64,000 nt of DNA from UBA2336 sp031395485 (lineage in GTDB: Bacteria > Bacteroidota > Bacteroidia > Cytophagales > Cyclobacteriaceae), in contig JANNUS010000006.1 in the NCBI GenBank assembly GCA_031395485.1, positions 124,001 through 188,000 on the forward strand, in the 5' to 3' direction. A model generated the notes under the pieces. That model was not told the DNA's origin. It did not search any database and was given only the letters and a program-made list of their open reading frames with translations. This document shows, piece by piece, positions 44,102 through 53,254 of the stretch. The translations under genes were made by a program, and so were the position numbers. Each line of letters opens with the position of its first letter. Position 1 is the stretch's first letter.

Positions 44102-45073
44102 TTAACCAGGCAAGGCAACCCGGTAATGCTTCCCCTTTTTCACAGATAGTCTTTCATCACGAAGCCACGGATTATGGCGTTTGAGTAGCTTATAATTTAT
44201 ACCGCATTTTTCTGCAAAGGCTATTAGATTTGGTATTGACTCGCGTACTTCTACATACTTTAGTTGCTCAGGTTTATACAAGTGTCGCGCGCTAACCTGA
44301 AATCCATATTTTTCCGGATGCTCGATAATTTCTTTGCAGGCGAGTATGCGAAATACATAGCGAGAAGTCTCTGTATTCAAATACAAGTCGTAATAGGATT
44401 TTACGTTTTGGTTTTCAATCGCACGCTCTATTCCACCCATGCCACGATTATAGGAAGCTGCGACCATTGTCCAATTACCAAACTTCGAATACGCTTTTTT
44501 CAAATACTTGCACGCAGCTTCTGTCGCTTTCAACGGATCATAGCGTTCATCTACTTCTTTGGTAATCTCTAATCCATTTTCCTTCCCAGCTGGTTTCAAA
44601 ATCTGCCAGAAGCCTACGGCATCTTTCGGAGAGATATCATTCATTAATCCCGATTCGATTAGGGGCAAATACTTAAAGTCTTCCGGAATATTATTTTTCT
44701 TTAAAATTTCCTGAATCTGTGGAAGCCATCGGTTCGCACGCTTGATTAGAAAAATTGTATTGTTGTGCCAATAGGTATTAATATGCAATTCTTTATCAAT
44801 CCGCTCGCGAACATCCGTGAGATGCATGGGAACAACCTCGCCCGCAAAGCTTAATGAATCAGGAAGATCAAATGTAATGGCAGGCATAGGCTGCATCACC
44901 ACCTCATCTAAATCGGCAGGAGCAAGCGAGCCTTCTTCAAGTCGAGTCCCTTTCTCAACAACCGAAAGAGAACTTCGCATTCGATCATTTGCATAGCGTA
45001 CATAGCCCAATACAATGGCCAAACTCAGGAGTGAAAGATATAGCGGGAAATTTTTTGTGTTAACCATGAGCAT
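44102..45073 (-). CDS. membrane-anchored lytic transglycosylase
   Basis: Cleaves peptidoglycan glycan strands with 1,6-anhydro product formation. It has 323 residues. A signal anchor (about 9-25) is followed by a linker and the SLT domain (about 118-270). The catalytic glutamate is E140 in L-I-E-S-G-L, with A-V-G-F-W-Q-I (152-158) and A-A-S-Y-N-R-G near 205-211. A C-terminal region (about 275-323) resembles a degraded LysM motif (L-L-K-R-H-N-P-W-L). This is the MltD-like layout. It lies 72 bases downstream of the LOG-family gene. Confidence 0.92.
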   Translation of the reverse strand: MLMVNTKNFPLYLSLLSLAIVLGYVRYANDRMRSSLSVVEKGTRLEEGSLAPADLDEVVMQPMPAITFDLPDSLSFAGEVVPMHLTDVRERIDKELHINTYWHNNTIFLIKRANRWLPQIQEILKKNNIPEDFKYLPLIESGLMNDISPKDAVGFWQILKPAGKENGLEITKEVDERYDPLKATEAACKYLKKAYSKFGNWTMVAASYNRGMGGIERAIENQNVKSYYDLYLNTETSRYVFRILACKEIIEHPEKYGFQVSARHLYKPEQLKYVEVRESIPNLIAFAEKCGINYKLLKRHNPWLRDERLSVKKGKHYRVALPG

Positions 45074-45145
45074 CTATTCTTTGTGCTGTTGTGCTTGTTG
45101 GCTGATTAATTCATTTTGCCACAAAGACACTAAGCCTACTGCCAA

Positions 45146-45898
45146 TTAGAAATTTGGTGACAATAAATACTTCGAATAAAAATCATCAATAACCTTCACG
45201 GCATCTTCGGGTGTATCTACCACGCTAAATAAATCGAGGTCGGCTTCATTAATCATACCCTCTGGTACCAGCACTTTTTTTACCCATTCCAACCAGCCTT
45301 TCCAAAATTTCTTACTCACCAATACGATCGGGAAGCGGCCAATCTTTTTTGTTTGAATAAGTGTAAGCGCCTCCATGAGCTCATCCATGGTTCCGAATCC
45401 ACCCGGCATCACGATAAATCCTTGTGAGTATTTTACAAACATTACTTTACGCACAAAGAAATAATCGAAGGTTATCAATTTGTCCGGATCAATGTAAATG
45501 TTTCCTTTCTGTTCGAACGGTAAAAAAATATTTAAGCCTACTGATTTACCTCCTGCACGATGCGCACCTTTATTACCCGCTTCCATAATACCGGGACCTC
45601 CACCCGTAACTACGCCATACCCATGTTGCACTAGTTTGAAAGCAATCTCTTCTGCCGTCTTGTAATACGGATTAGTTGGTTTTGTTCGGGCTGATCCAAA
45701 AATAGTAACGCATGGGCCGATCTTCGAAAGTTTCTCGAAACCTTCTACAAATTCTGCCATGACTTTAAAAATTACCCACGAGTCCGCGCTTTTTATTTCG
45801 GCCCAGTCTTTATCGACAAATGCCTTACGAATGCGATGCTCGTCTTCAATAGCTTGTTGTGTAAGCACTTCATCACCTTTATTTTTTTTCTTAGCCAT
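45146..45898 (-). CDS. LOG-family (TIGR00730) protein
   Basis: A 250-residue Rossmann-fold protein with the signature P-G-G-F-G-T-M-D-E at 165-173 and G-G-G-P-G-I-M-E-A at 99-107. Characterised members are nucleotide 5'-monophosphate phosphoribohydrolases (LOG, PpnN), which release free base from AMP or cytokinin ribotides. Many bacterial members were once annotated as lysine decarboxylases without support. The enzyme activity here is inferred from the motif. It lies 52 bases after the TIGR01777 gene. Confidence 0.92.
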   Translation of the reverse strand: MAKKKNKGDEVLTQQAIEDEHRIRKAFVDKDWAEIKSADSWVIFKVMAEFVEGFEKLSKIGPCVTIFGSARTKPTNPYYKTAEEIAFKLVQHGYGVVTGGGPGIMEAGNKGAHRAGGKSVGLNIFLPFEQKGNIYIDPDKLITFDYFFVRKVMFVKYSQGFIVMPGGFGTMDELMEALTLIQTKKIGRFPIVLVSKKFWKGWLEWVKKVLVPEGMINEADLDLFSVVDTPEDAVKVIDDFYSKYLLSPNF

Positions 45899-45950
45899 AC
45901 AATCTATTTAGTATCGAAATATACAAGGATGGAACGAGAAATGAGGCGGA

Positions 45951-46856
45951 TTAGGTTCGCTTAGGATTCAACAAATTCGTCAGTGCGCTTTCAAGTGTTT
46001 GGAATTGAAATTTAAAACCCATTTGCTGTATTCTTTTTGATGATACAATACTGCCATTTAATACAAGGATGGCCATTTCTCCTATTAGGATGTTCAATAC
46101 AAATGCCGGAATGGGCGGGAGCACTATCGGCTTGTGTAATGCGTTGGCAATTGCTCGTGTCAACTCCTGATTTGTTACAGCATATAAGCCTGTAGCATTG
46201 TACGTTCCATGCATTGCGTTATCTTCTACCGCTTTGATAAACATTCTACAGAGGTCATCGATGTGAATCCAACTCATGTATTGCTTGCCTGTTCCAAGAG
46301 GTGCACCAATACCCCATCGAAAAGGCGTTGCCATTTCTTTCAGGGCACCACCTTTTTCGCTAAGCACAATGCCCACGCGCAATTTTACCACACGTTTGTT
46401 TTGGATTTTATCCACCTCAGCTTCCCAGGCCTTGACAACCTTCGCCAAAAAATCATTTCCCGAATTACTCTCCTCCGTATACTCAGCATCTCCCAATCCA
46501 AAGCCATAATAGCCAATGGCCGAAGCGCATACAAGGGTGTTTACGTTTTGATTCGTTTCCAGGTAGCGAGCTAATAAGGCTGTTGATTTTATTCGGCTTT
46601 CCAGAATCTCTTGCTTCCTCTTTTCCGTCCATCGCTTATCCGCCACGCCCGCTCCCGCCAAATGAATTACAGTATCCACACTCTTCAAAGCTTGCTCATC
46701 CATGATTCCACGATCAACATCCCAAACGAAGGATGGGATTTTCCCTTCCCTCCTTGTTCGGCCAAGATGCGAAATCTCATGACCCTGCTGGATCAGCATT
46801 TCGGTTAATCGTGTTCCGATTAATCCTGTAGCCCCTGTAATTAGAATTTTACTCAT
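45951..46856 (-). CDS. TIGR01777 family NAD(P)-dependent epimerase-like protein
   Basis: A 301-residue short-chain dehydrogenase/epimerase-type protein. The NAD motif G-A-T-G-L-I-G is at 7-13, a conserved V-I-H-L-A-G-A-G-V-A-D-K-R-W near 63-76, and the active-site-like Y-Y in S-A-I-G-Y-Y-G-F-G near 112-120. A C-terminal DUF1731-type segment ends the protein. The family's reaction is not known. E. coli YfcH and the plant cell-division factor SulA/GC1 belong to it. It is the first gene of a minus-strand run with the LOG and transglycosylase genes. Confidence 0.92.
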   Translation of the reverse strand: MSKILITGATGLIGTRLTEMLIQQGHEISHLGRTRREGKIPSFVWDVDRGIMDEQALKSVDTVIHLAGAGVADKRWTEKRKQEILESRIKSTALLARYLETNQNVNTLVCASAIGYYGFGLGDAEYTEESNSGNDFLAKVVKAWEAEVDKIQNKRVVKLRVGIVLSEKGGALKEMATPFRWGIGAPLGTGKQYMSWIHIDDLCRMFIKAVEDNAMHGTYNATGLYAVTNQELTRAIANALHKPIVLPPIPAFVLNILIGEMAILVLNGSIVSSKRIQQMGFKFQFQTLESALTNLLNPKRT

Positions 46857-46865
46857 AAAAATATT

Positions 46866-46915
46866 TGTCAGGTTGAGCCTGTCGAAACCCTGCCTTCGAC
46901 AGGCTCAGGCTGACA
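46866..46915. repeat. dispersed-type palindrome
   Basis: TGTCAGGTTGAGCCTGTCGAA (46866-46886) pairs almost completely with its complement at 46895-46915. The words G-A-G-C-C-T-G-T-C-G-A-A and T-T-C-G-A-C-A-G-G-C-T-C are seen as dispersed repeats in many Bacteroidota genomes. It lies between two divergent genes. Confidence 0.65.
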
Positions 46916-46980
46916 TGAGTTTGCTGATGAGTTGGATCAAATTTTGTAGCTTTCGAAGCGTAAGTTAACCTCTTTAAAAC

Positions 46981-47682
46981 ATGATTAACAGGAAAAAGTT
47001 TTTTATCACAGCATGGATCATCCTTACTTGTTTAGCACTGCAAGCACAAAAAGTAATTGTTACAAAAGACGCTCACCGTATAAAAGGAGATCATGTTAAT
47101 GGATACGCAACAGAATTGACGGGGACACTAGAAGAAATAACCAACTCGTATACCAAGTATCTTAAGTCCTTCAGCAAAATAAAAACCACAGACAAGATAA
47201 TTTATCTATCGGATGTGACCATCGATCAAACAAAATATACATGGCCACTGTATGCAACCACAAAAGGGAAAGCAGATAAAACAACTGTGTGGCTTGGGGC
47301 AAACCCTACTGATTGGCTAGACACAGCCCAGTACAACAAAGCAAGCAATGCGTTAACGAAGTTACTGTACAACTTTGGCGTAAAGTTTTACAGGGATATT
47401 GTGCAAGTAGATATTGATGAAGCTACTCGTGCTCAGCAAGCTGCGGAGAAGAAAACGCAACGCCTTTTAAATGAAAGCAAAAATTTAAACTCTAAATTAG
47501 AGTTTAACCAAAAAGAAAAAATACGGCTTGAGAAAGCGCTGATTGACAACAAGGTTGAGTACGAAACGCTCTTGCTGAATATTTCGGTCAATAAAAAGAG
47601 TCAAGACTCACTTGCTATTGCGACAATCCAAATCAAGAAGATGGTTGAAATACATAAAGAACGACAACAAAAAGTGAATTGA
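46981..47682 (+). CDS. secreted coiled-coil protein, unknown function
   Basis: A 233-residue protein with a signal peptide ending A-L-Q-A-Q. The first half (about 22-135) is globular; the second half (about 140-230) is a long, highly charged coiled coil rich in Gln, Glu and Lys. Soluble in the periplasm by prediction. I do not recognise a family. It is transcribed alone and ends at a strong terminator (47721-47759). Confidence 0.78.
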   Translation: MINRKKFFITAWIILTCLALQAQKVIVTKDAHRIKGDHVNGYATELTGTLEEITNSYTKYLKSFSKIKTTDKIIYLSDVTIDQTKYTWPLYATTKGKADKTTVWLGANPTDWLDTAQYNKASNALTKLLYNFGVKFYRDIVQVDIDEATRAQQAAEKKTQRLLNESKNLNSKLEFNQKEKIRLEKALIDNKVEYETLLLNISVNKKSQDSLAIATIQIKKMVEIHKERQQKVN

Positions 47683-47720
47683 GGCAGTCTTTAAAGACTC
47701 CTCTCCCTCGACTACAGAAT

Positions 47721-47759
47721 TAATAAAAGAGCCACTCAAGTTGAGTGGCTCTTTTATTA
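47721..47759. terminator. strong bidirectional terminator
   Basis: A perfect 19 bp inverted repeat: TAATAAAAGAGCCACTCAA at 47721-47739 and its complement at 47741-47759, with A-rich and T-rich ends. It lies between the convergent coiled-coil and beta-helix genes. Confidence 0.9.
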
Positions 47760-47777
47760 CTAAAAAAAAACTAATTC

Positions 47778-48968
47778 CTAGAAAGCATAGCCTGTCCAGG
47801 TAAATAGCGAAGTAGCTGTGCCTGTATTAGCGCCCGTAAAAGTAATGGTCGCAATTGTAGCAGGTACAGAGTTTGTGTTGTCAATATTTGACTCACTTAA
47901 ATTGGTTCCGCTGATTGTAACGCTTGCTGTTGTGTTTGCATTTGCAGTACCGGCCGAATCATCATAGTCCACTACATCGCCAGGAGCAACTGCACTTGAG
48001 CCCTGTACAATTAATGCATTTGTTATAGTAGCTGTGCTGTTTCTTCTGATTTTAATAAAATCTGATATTACAGCTGTAGAGTTGTTTACCAAAGTAATAT
48101 TGGTAACTGTTGCATTCGATTGAAACGTTGCATTAGGCGTTAATCCATCTAAGTTACCATCAGCCTCAATTCCTCTTGGGTCTGATGTTACATCTGTATA
48201 GCCAGCTTCACGAATTCCATAAGCATTTGTTATCGTACCAGTATAGCCTTGTGTCCAGTCAAACATATCATCTCTTGCATTCACAACAAGAATAGCCGTA
48301 ACGTTTACGGAGCCTCCAAAAAATTCAATACCATCATCATCACCATCTGAGATGAATACATTATTGATTGTTGTGCCTGAACCAACACCATACAATGTTA
48401 ATCCGTTGAATTCCTTTTCACCATTGATTTTTGCGCCTGTATAATTTAAAGCTAAATAAGTGATATCTCCGCTGTCATCAGCAGCATTGTCGCCACCATA
48501 AAAGAAATCAACAACTTCGGTAACCGCTGTGTTTCCTCCTGTAATAGGAGCGTAGCCCATTACCATCAATCCACCCCAGTCACCCGCTGCAGGTGCTGCA
48601 GCCGCAGATGTCATTGTTACTGGTTCTGCTGATGTACCATTAACATAGATCTTACCACCACGTTCAACTGCAAGGTAAACGTTTGTACCGCCAGCCTCAA
48701 CCATAATGGTCGTTCCAGCCTCAATGGTTAATGAACCGCCATCTGCAACAACAAGTGCGCCTGTAAGCATCCATTCCTCATCAGCTGAAAGCGTGATGTC
48801 GCCAGTAATCTCACCTTTCAAATCAGCAACAACTAAGTCGATGTCATCCTGATCTTCAATTTCGCCATTAGGGGTTTCAACCGATGCTGGAGAATCCTCC
48901 GAGCAACTTGTGAACGTAAGTGTCGCTCCTACTAAAAGTAAAAGCATGAAATACTTAATCATTTTCAT
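47778..48968 (-). CDS. beta-helix-like lipoprotein beside the TonB receptor
   Basis: A 396-residue lipoprotein with lipobox F-T-S-C (C22). A short acidic region follows, then a long run of strands rich in Val, Thr, Asn and Gly with repeated turns such as G-S-L-T-I-E-A-G-T-T-I, as in right-handed parallel beta helices. Probably surface exposed or periplasmic. It lies 202 bases downstream of the TonB-dependent receptor on the same strand and has its own long leader. A motif close to one upstream of the receptor lies in that leader (49102-49116). The pair may act together in uptake of a substrate; which one is not known. Confidence 0.82.
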   Translation of the reverse strand: MKMIKYFMLLLLVGATLTFTSCSEDSPASVETPNGEIEDQDDIDLVVADLKGEITGDITLSADEEWMLTGALVVADGGSLTIEAGTTIMVEAGGTNVYLAVERGGKIYVNGTSAEPVTMTSAAAAPAAGDWGGLMVMGYAPITGGNTAVTEVVDFFYGGDNAADDSGDITYLALNYTGAKINGEKEFNGLTLYGVGSGTTINNVFISDGDDDGIEFFGGSVNVTAILVVNARDDMFDWTQGYTGTITNAYGIREAGYTDVTSDPRGIEADGNLDGLTPNATFQSNATVTNITLVNNSTAVISDFIKIRRNSTATITNALIVQGSSAVAPGDVVDYDDSAGTANANTTASVTISGTNLSESNIDNTNSVPATIATITFTGANTGTATSLFTWTGYAF

Positions 48969-49101
48969 TTTTTTGGGTTTAAACGTGTTAATTTTTTTAT
49001 AGTAATACCTATCCCGGTTTACTGTCGCAAAGGTGAGACAGACATTCTACTTAAATTGAAACGTAGTGTTATGAAATTATGATTAGAGCTTTACTTAAAG
49101 G

Positions 49102-49116
49102 TTACCGCAATGTTAT
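49102..49116 (-). promoter_or_regulatory. motif shared with the receptor upstream region
   Basis: Plus-strand TTACCGCAATGTTAT. It matches TTACGGGAATGTTAA at 52108-52122 in 12 of 15 positions. The two sites lie upstream of the lipoprotein and receptor genes respectively, so they may bind the same regulator. Confidence 0.4.
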
Positions 49117-49170
49117 GCGGCATAACCAATCCTTAACAGGGATTGAAAAAAATTTGAATGCTAGAGAAGC

Positions 49171-51930
49171 TTAAAACTTATATGTAACCCCCAGCGATGT
49201 AGTAATTCCCTTTTGGTAATCGCTTATAATCTCTTCCCGTCTTACACCCGCTAGCGTAATAACTTCCTTGGTCTGCTTAAAATGTGGATTGAGAAGATTT
49301 TTAAACCGTAGGCCTAAACTAAAATGGTTGTTCAAGTCCAGACTGTAAATGAAATCCAGCTTTGGTACTAGTCTATCATTTATATCCAAATTTCCTCCCG
49401 GGCCACCCGTTCCCAGAGAGTAAATACTCGTTGTATTATAATTAAAAAGTAGTGTAGCTTTTGACTTTCTACCATTAGCGCCCTCTCTTGTCATTGTAAT
49501 ATCTGAATTAACCAGCCAAGGGCTCGCTCCCTCCAGTGACGATTCGCTATTGGTCGGTTCGAATGCCAGGTCATCTGTAGTCACATCTTCTAATTTCTGA
49601 ATTGAGTACAGGTAAGAAAGATTTACTCCGAAATCCAGTGTTGTGCTTTTGTCGTTCTTTGTTGCTGTGAAAATTGTTTTCCTAAACTCCAACTCAGCAC
49701 CAAAAATATCAGCAGCTCCACTTGTAGAGTTAACATAGGAGAACTCATTTGCAGCAGAAGTTACCATACCCCGGTTGATCGGGTTTTTTATCATTTTATA
49801 AAATCCGGTTAAAGCCACTAATTCAATGTCGCTGAAGTAATGCTCATACCGAAGATCAATATTAAAATTCTCTGCAGGTATAATCTTGGGGTTTCCAAAG
49901 CTAGACTGATTTACATCTTCATAAAAGAATGGGGCAAGCTCCTTGAATTGAGCAAAGGTGTACGTTTGGCTTGAAGCGAGTCGCAGGATATCCTTTTCTG
50001 ATAAACTATACTTCACATTTAAGCTAGGCAAGAAATACGTTTTATCTCTTTTTTGACTGCCGTTGCTTAGGTTGGTGTCCCAAACTACCTCTTGACTAAA
50101 AATTTCTGCTCGCACACCCACATTTACGGTGAGTGCATCGGAGAAATCATAAACCGCGTTTATAAAGCCAGCATGAATCCCTCTGTCGCCAGAATATGTA
50201 AAGGGAACAAATGCGTTACTCCCTGTACCCCGTGCAGTTTGCAATTCAAATACAGCATTGTCAATCGACTGCTGATTGAATAGTCCGTCTGTATCGTTCA
50301 ACTGAACAACTTCGCCCAGAAAGAAGTTGAAATTAAATTGTGTTGCTTCAAAATCGCGATGAGTCAACCGATAGTTATACCCGAATGTTATTTTACTATT
50401 AGAATCTTCTTTCCCTGTGAGTTTATACGATAACAGCGCTCTTCCTGCAATATCTCTTTCCTTAAGAAAAGAAAAGAAACGGTGGTTGTATGCCGAAGAC
50501 CCTGAGTTTATTATGTTATCATCTCCATTAAAGATGAAGAAATTTGTTCGTCTATCCGGCTCATTACCCGATGCTAAATTGAAGGAGCCTCCTAGATTCA
50601 AGTCTAATCTTTCAGAGAGCTGTATTTCCGACAATACCTGATTTACTAGTACGGTATTGCTATTCTGTTGCTGGCGTCTAACAAAAGTTTTGTAGGCATT
50701 GGGGTCGGCAATATCATCGTTACCATTCAAGCTAAATCCCGTATAGTTTCCAACAGTCTGTGTATTGTCGTGTATATAAATAATATTGTATGAAACCGAA
50801 TTATTCTGACCGAAATCATAAACAAAATTTCCCATCGCAAGTTGTGAGGCATTGTATTCAGACTTATCGTATTCAAAATCCTGACGAATACCACCTGTGG
50901 GAGTTACTTGTCGTGCAGCACCTTCTTTAAAAAAATACTCGCTATTCATTGAAGCAACAACAAACGTTCGCAGCGGCCTGTTACCGATGATAAAGCTTTT
51001 TCCTCCAGATATTCCGAAACTTGAATTCAACAATGGACTTGTTACCTGTACCGGTTGAAAGGAATTATCAAACGTATACTGGCCTAAATCTGTAATAGGA
51101 ATTTCACGCGAAGCTGTACCCAGAAAATTTGTACCATCTGCGCGATAAAAATCCTGACCTACAGTGAGTGAATTAACGCCAACTGAAGCGGATACTTTTA
51201 GTTCCTGATCATCGAGTAATTTTTTTGTCTTAATATTAATATTAGCACCGGCTACATCACCAAACATTTCTGCATTAAATGTCTTATTCACATCGATACT
51301 GCTGATGATGTCGGACGAAAAAAGTTCAAGTGAAATATTTTTAAATTCAGGGTCTTCCGAAGGAAGCGGAAGGCCATTAAGCGATGTGCTATTGTAACGA
51401 TCTCCCAATCCTCGAACAAAAACATTTCGAACACCTTCTTGCTTGGTAACTCCTGTTATTTGTACAACAGCTCCTTCTGCATCTGAAACTCCTTTACGTG
51501 AAAGCTCCTGCGCACCAATGCCTTGTACCATTTCAACTGAATTTTTCCTGTCTAGTAAAAGTGTAGATTCAAGCGTCCGGTCTCTCTGTCCTTGCACCAC
51601 TACTTCATCCAATTCCTTTGCCTCCTCATTCATGGCCGTTGAAACAGTCACCGTTTTACCTGATTCGACCGTAACATTGTTGATCGTATCTGCTTTATAG
51701 GTTACAAAAGATAGTACTACACTGTATGTTCCTGGTTTAACACCGCTGATCGTGTATTTTCCGTCAATGTCAGTAGCCGCTCCAATTTGTGTGCCTTTAA
51801 TAATGACATTCGCTCCAATAAGCGCCTCATTAGTTTTCGCATCGGTAATCGTACCAGAAATAGAACCAGTTTGAGCAGCTGCCAAAAATGAAGAACTTAT
51901 AAAAACAATCAGAAGGAATCCCTTGCGCAT
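49171..51930 (-). CDS. TonB-dependent receptor with carboxypeptidase-like N-domain
   Basis: A 919-residue outer-membrane receptor for TonB-driven uptake. The signal peptide ends A-A-A-Q. A carboxypeptidase-regulatory-like domain (about 22-105) has T-N-E-A-L-I-G-A-N-V-I-I-K-G and D-I-D-G-K-Y. The plug (about 120-230) has N-V-F-V-R-G-L-G-D-R-Y-N-S-T-S-L-N-G. The barrel continues to the end V-T-Y-K-F, with the terminal aromatic residue. It is not followed by SusD, so it is not a Sus-type glycan pair; the lipoprotein at 47778-48968 takes that position. The transported molecule is not evident. Confidence 0.94.
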   Translation of the reverse strand: MRKGFLLIVFISSSFLAAAQTGSISGTITDAKTNEALIGANVIIKGTQIGAATDIDGKYTISGVKPGTYSVVLSFVTYKADTINNVTVESGKTVTVSTAMNEEAKELDEVVVQGQRDRTLESTLLLDRKNSVEMVQGIGAQELSRKGVSDAEGAVVQITGVTKQEGVRNVFVRGLGDRYNSTSLNGLPLPSEDPEFKNISLELFSSDIISSIDVNKTFNAEMFGDVAGANINIKTKKLLDDQELKVSASVGVNSLTVGQDFYRADGTNFLGTASREIPITDLGQYTFDNSFQPVQVTSPLLNSSFGISGGKSFIIGNRPLRTFVVASMNSEYFFKEGAARQVTPTGGIRQDFEYDKSEYNASQLAMGNFVYDFGQNNSVSYNIIYIHDNTQTVGNYTGFSLNGNDDIADPNAYKTFVRRQQQNSNTVLVNQVLSEIQLSERLDLNLGGSFNLASGNEPDRRTNFFIFNGDDNIINSGSSAYNHRFFSFLKERDIAGRALLSYKLTGKEDSNSKITFGYNYRLTHRDFEATQFNFNFFLGEVVQLNDTDGLFNQQSIDNAVFELQTARGTGSNAFVPFTYSGDRGIHAGFINAVYDFSDALTVNVGVRAEIFSQEVVWDTNLSNGSQKRDKTYFLPSLNVKYSLSEKDILRLASSQTYTFAQFKELAPFFYEDVNQSSFGNPKIIPAENFNIDLRYEHYFSDIELVALTGFYKMIKNPINRGMVTSAANEFSYVNSTSGAADIFGAELEFRKTIFTATKNDKSTTLDFGVNLSYLYSIQKLEDVTTDDLAFEPTNSESSLEGASPWLVNSDITMTREGANGRKSKATLLFNYNTTSIYSLGTGGPGGNLDINDRLVPKLDFIYSLDLNNHFSLGLRFKNLLNPHFKQTKEVITLAGVRREEIISDYQKGITTSLGVTYKF

Positions 51931-52020
51931 ACTTTTAAAATTTGCTGCAAATGTCAGAGTCTAATATTACCTGATGAGAACGCCTGTATTATTAAATTGT
52001 TAAGAGCAATTTGTGGCGTA

Positions 52021-52058
52021 TTTAGCTGATTTACAGCTAAATCGTAACATTACGATTT
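52021..52058. repeat. overlapping inverted repeats upstream of the receptor
   Basis: TTTAGCTG (52021-52028) pairs with CAGCTAAA (52034-52041), and AAATCGTAA (52039-52047) pairs with TTACGATTT (52050-52058). The two palindromes share three bases, so only one could form as an RNA hairpin at a time. They lie about 90-130 bases upstream of the receptor start and could be regulator sites. Confidence 0.5.
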
Positions 52059-52107
52059 ATTGAAGGCTAACGCTTGTTATTGGTGTATTACGCAGTTTAA
52101 AAAATTC

Positions 52108-52122
52108 TTACGGGAATGTTAA
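52108..52122 (-). promoter_or_regulatory. motif shared with the lipoprotein upstream region
   Basis: Plus-strand TTACGGGAATGTTAA, 9 bases before the end of the moxR gene and about 180 bases upstream of the receptor start. It resembles the site at 49102-49116. Confidence 0.4.
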
Positions 52123-52130
52123 GCCGTATA

Positions 52131-53117
52131 TTATTTGCTGATAGGAACTTTGTTCAGAATTGCCTTAATGATGTCAGTACTTTTTACATTGTCCGCTTCG
52201 GCCTCATAGTTCATGATAATCCGGTGATTCATCACGTCTAACGCAACCGATTTAATGTCTTCGGGCAATACATAATCACGTCCTTCAAAGTATGCAGCTG
52301 CTTTAGCGGCCAGGTTTAAATTGATGCTGGCACGGGGCGATGCTCCAAATTGAATATACGGTGCTTGCTCATTAAGCTTGTACTCAAGCGGCTTACGTGT
52401 AGCAAATACAAGCTCTATTATGTAGCGCTCCAGCGACTCCGAAATTTTTACTTTATTGATCTGATCTCGGATATCGTAAATATCTTCTCTCGTTAATAAT
52501 GCATTTACCGTAAAATCGAACTTCATGTTCGATATCCTTCTCATAATTTCTAACTCTTGATCTTTGGTAGGGTAATCAACCGTTACCTTCATCATAAAGC
52601 GGTCAATTTGCGCCTCCGGTAATGGATAGGTTCCTTCATTCTCAACTGGATTTTGAGTTGCCAATACCAGGAAAGGTCTGTCTAGTTTAAATGTGTTTTC
52701 GCCAATAGTAACTTGTTTTTCCTGCATGGCTTCCAATAATGCCGACTGCACTTTGGCTGGGGAGCGGTTTATTTCATCGGCTAGAATAATGTTGGCAAAG
52801 ATGGGGCCCTTCTTTACTTCAAACTTCCCTTCACGCTGATTGTAGATCATGGTTCCCACTAAGTCGGCAGGTAGTAAATCGGGAGTAAACTGAATTCGTG
52901 AAAAGTCAAGATGCAGTACTTGTGCCAGTGTACTTACTGTAAGGGTTTTCGCTAATCCCGGAACACCCTCTAACAAAATATGCCCATTGGTAAAGAGCCC
53001 GATGAGTAGCCGGTTCACCATATACTCCTGCCCTACTACCACCTTGGCTACTTCGCCAAAAACATCTTTAATTTTTTCTTTGTGTGCGAGGTGCTTCTCT
53101 GCTGCAACTACTTCCAT
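52131..53117 (-). CDS. MoxR family AAA+ ATPase
   Basis: A 328-residue MoxR-type ATPase. Walker A is G-V-P-G-L-A-K-T (about 54-61), Walker B I-I-L-A-D-E-I-N-R-S-P (about 109-119), and sensor region A-T-Q-N-P-V-E-N-E-G-T-Y-P-L-P-E-A (about 152-168). MoxR proteins usually work with DUF58 and von Willebrand A partners as chaperone-like systems. Neither is seen on either side, since the receptor follows downstream and SemiSWEET lies upstream, so the gene is isolated. A TATTTTTG box is at 53168-53175. Confidence 0.94.
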   Translation of the reverse strand: MEVVAAEKHLAHKEKIKDVFGEVAKVVVGQEYMVNRLLIGLFTNGHILLEGVPGLAKTLTVSTLAQVLHLDFSRIQFTPDLLPADLVGTMIYNQREGKFEVKKGPIFANIILADEINRSPAKVQSALLEAMQEKQVTIGENTFKLDRPFLVLATQNPVENEGTYPLPEAQIDRFMMKVTVDYPTKDQELEIMRRISNMKFDFTVNALLTREDIYDIRDQINKVKISESLERYIIELVFATRKPLEYKLNEQAPYIQFGASPRASINLNLAAKAAAYFEGRDYVLPEDIKSVALDVMNHRIIMNYEAEADNVKSTDIIKAILNKVPISK

Positions 53118-53167
53118 ACGATAAATTCAAATGTTGAAATAAAAGTCTACCTGACGGCAGGCAAGCC

Positions 53168-53175
53168 CAAAAATA
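53168..53175 (-). promoter_or_regulatory. -7 box upstream of moxR
   Basis: On the minus strand TATTTTTG matches TAnnTTTG, 51 bases before the ATG. A -33 TTG is not found at the usual distance. Confidence 0.35.
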
Positions 53176-53254
53176 GGGCAATTTTAAAGATATAGTAAAA
53201 AAATGTGATGAGAAACATAGCAGCCGTTTCAGCGGTAAGCTCGATCAGGTACGC

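Noticed and set aside
45116..45138. Direct words of the type GCCACAAAGACACTAAG near the transglycosylase start
   Set aside because: They look like a common short dispersed repeat, but only one copy was found in the window.
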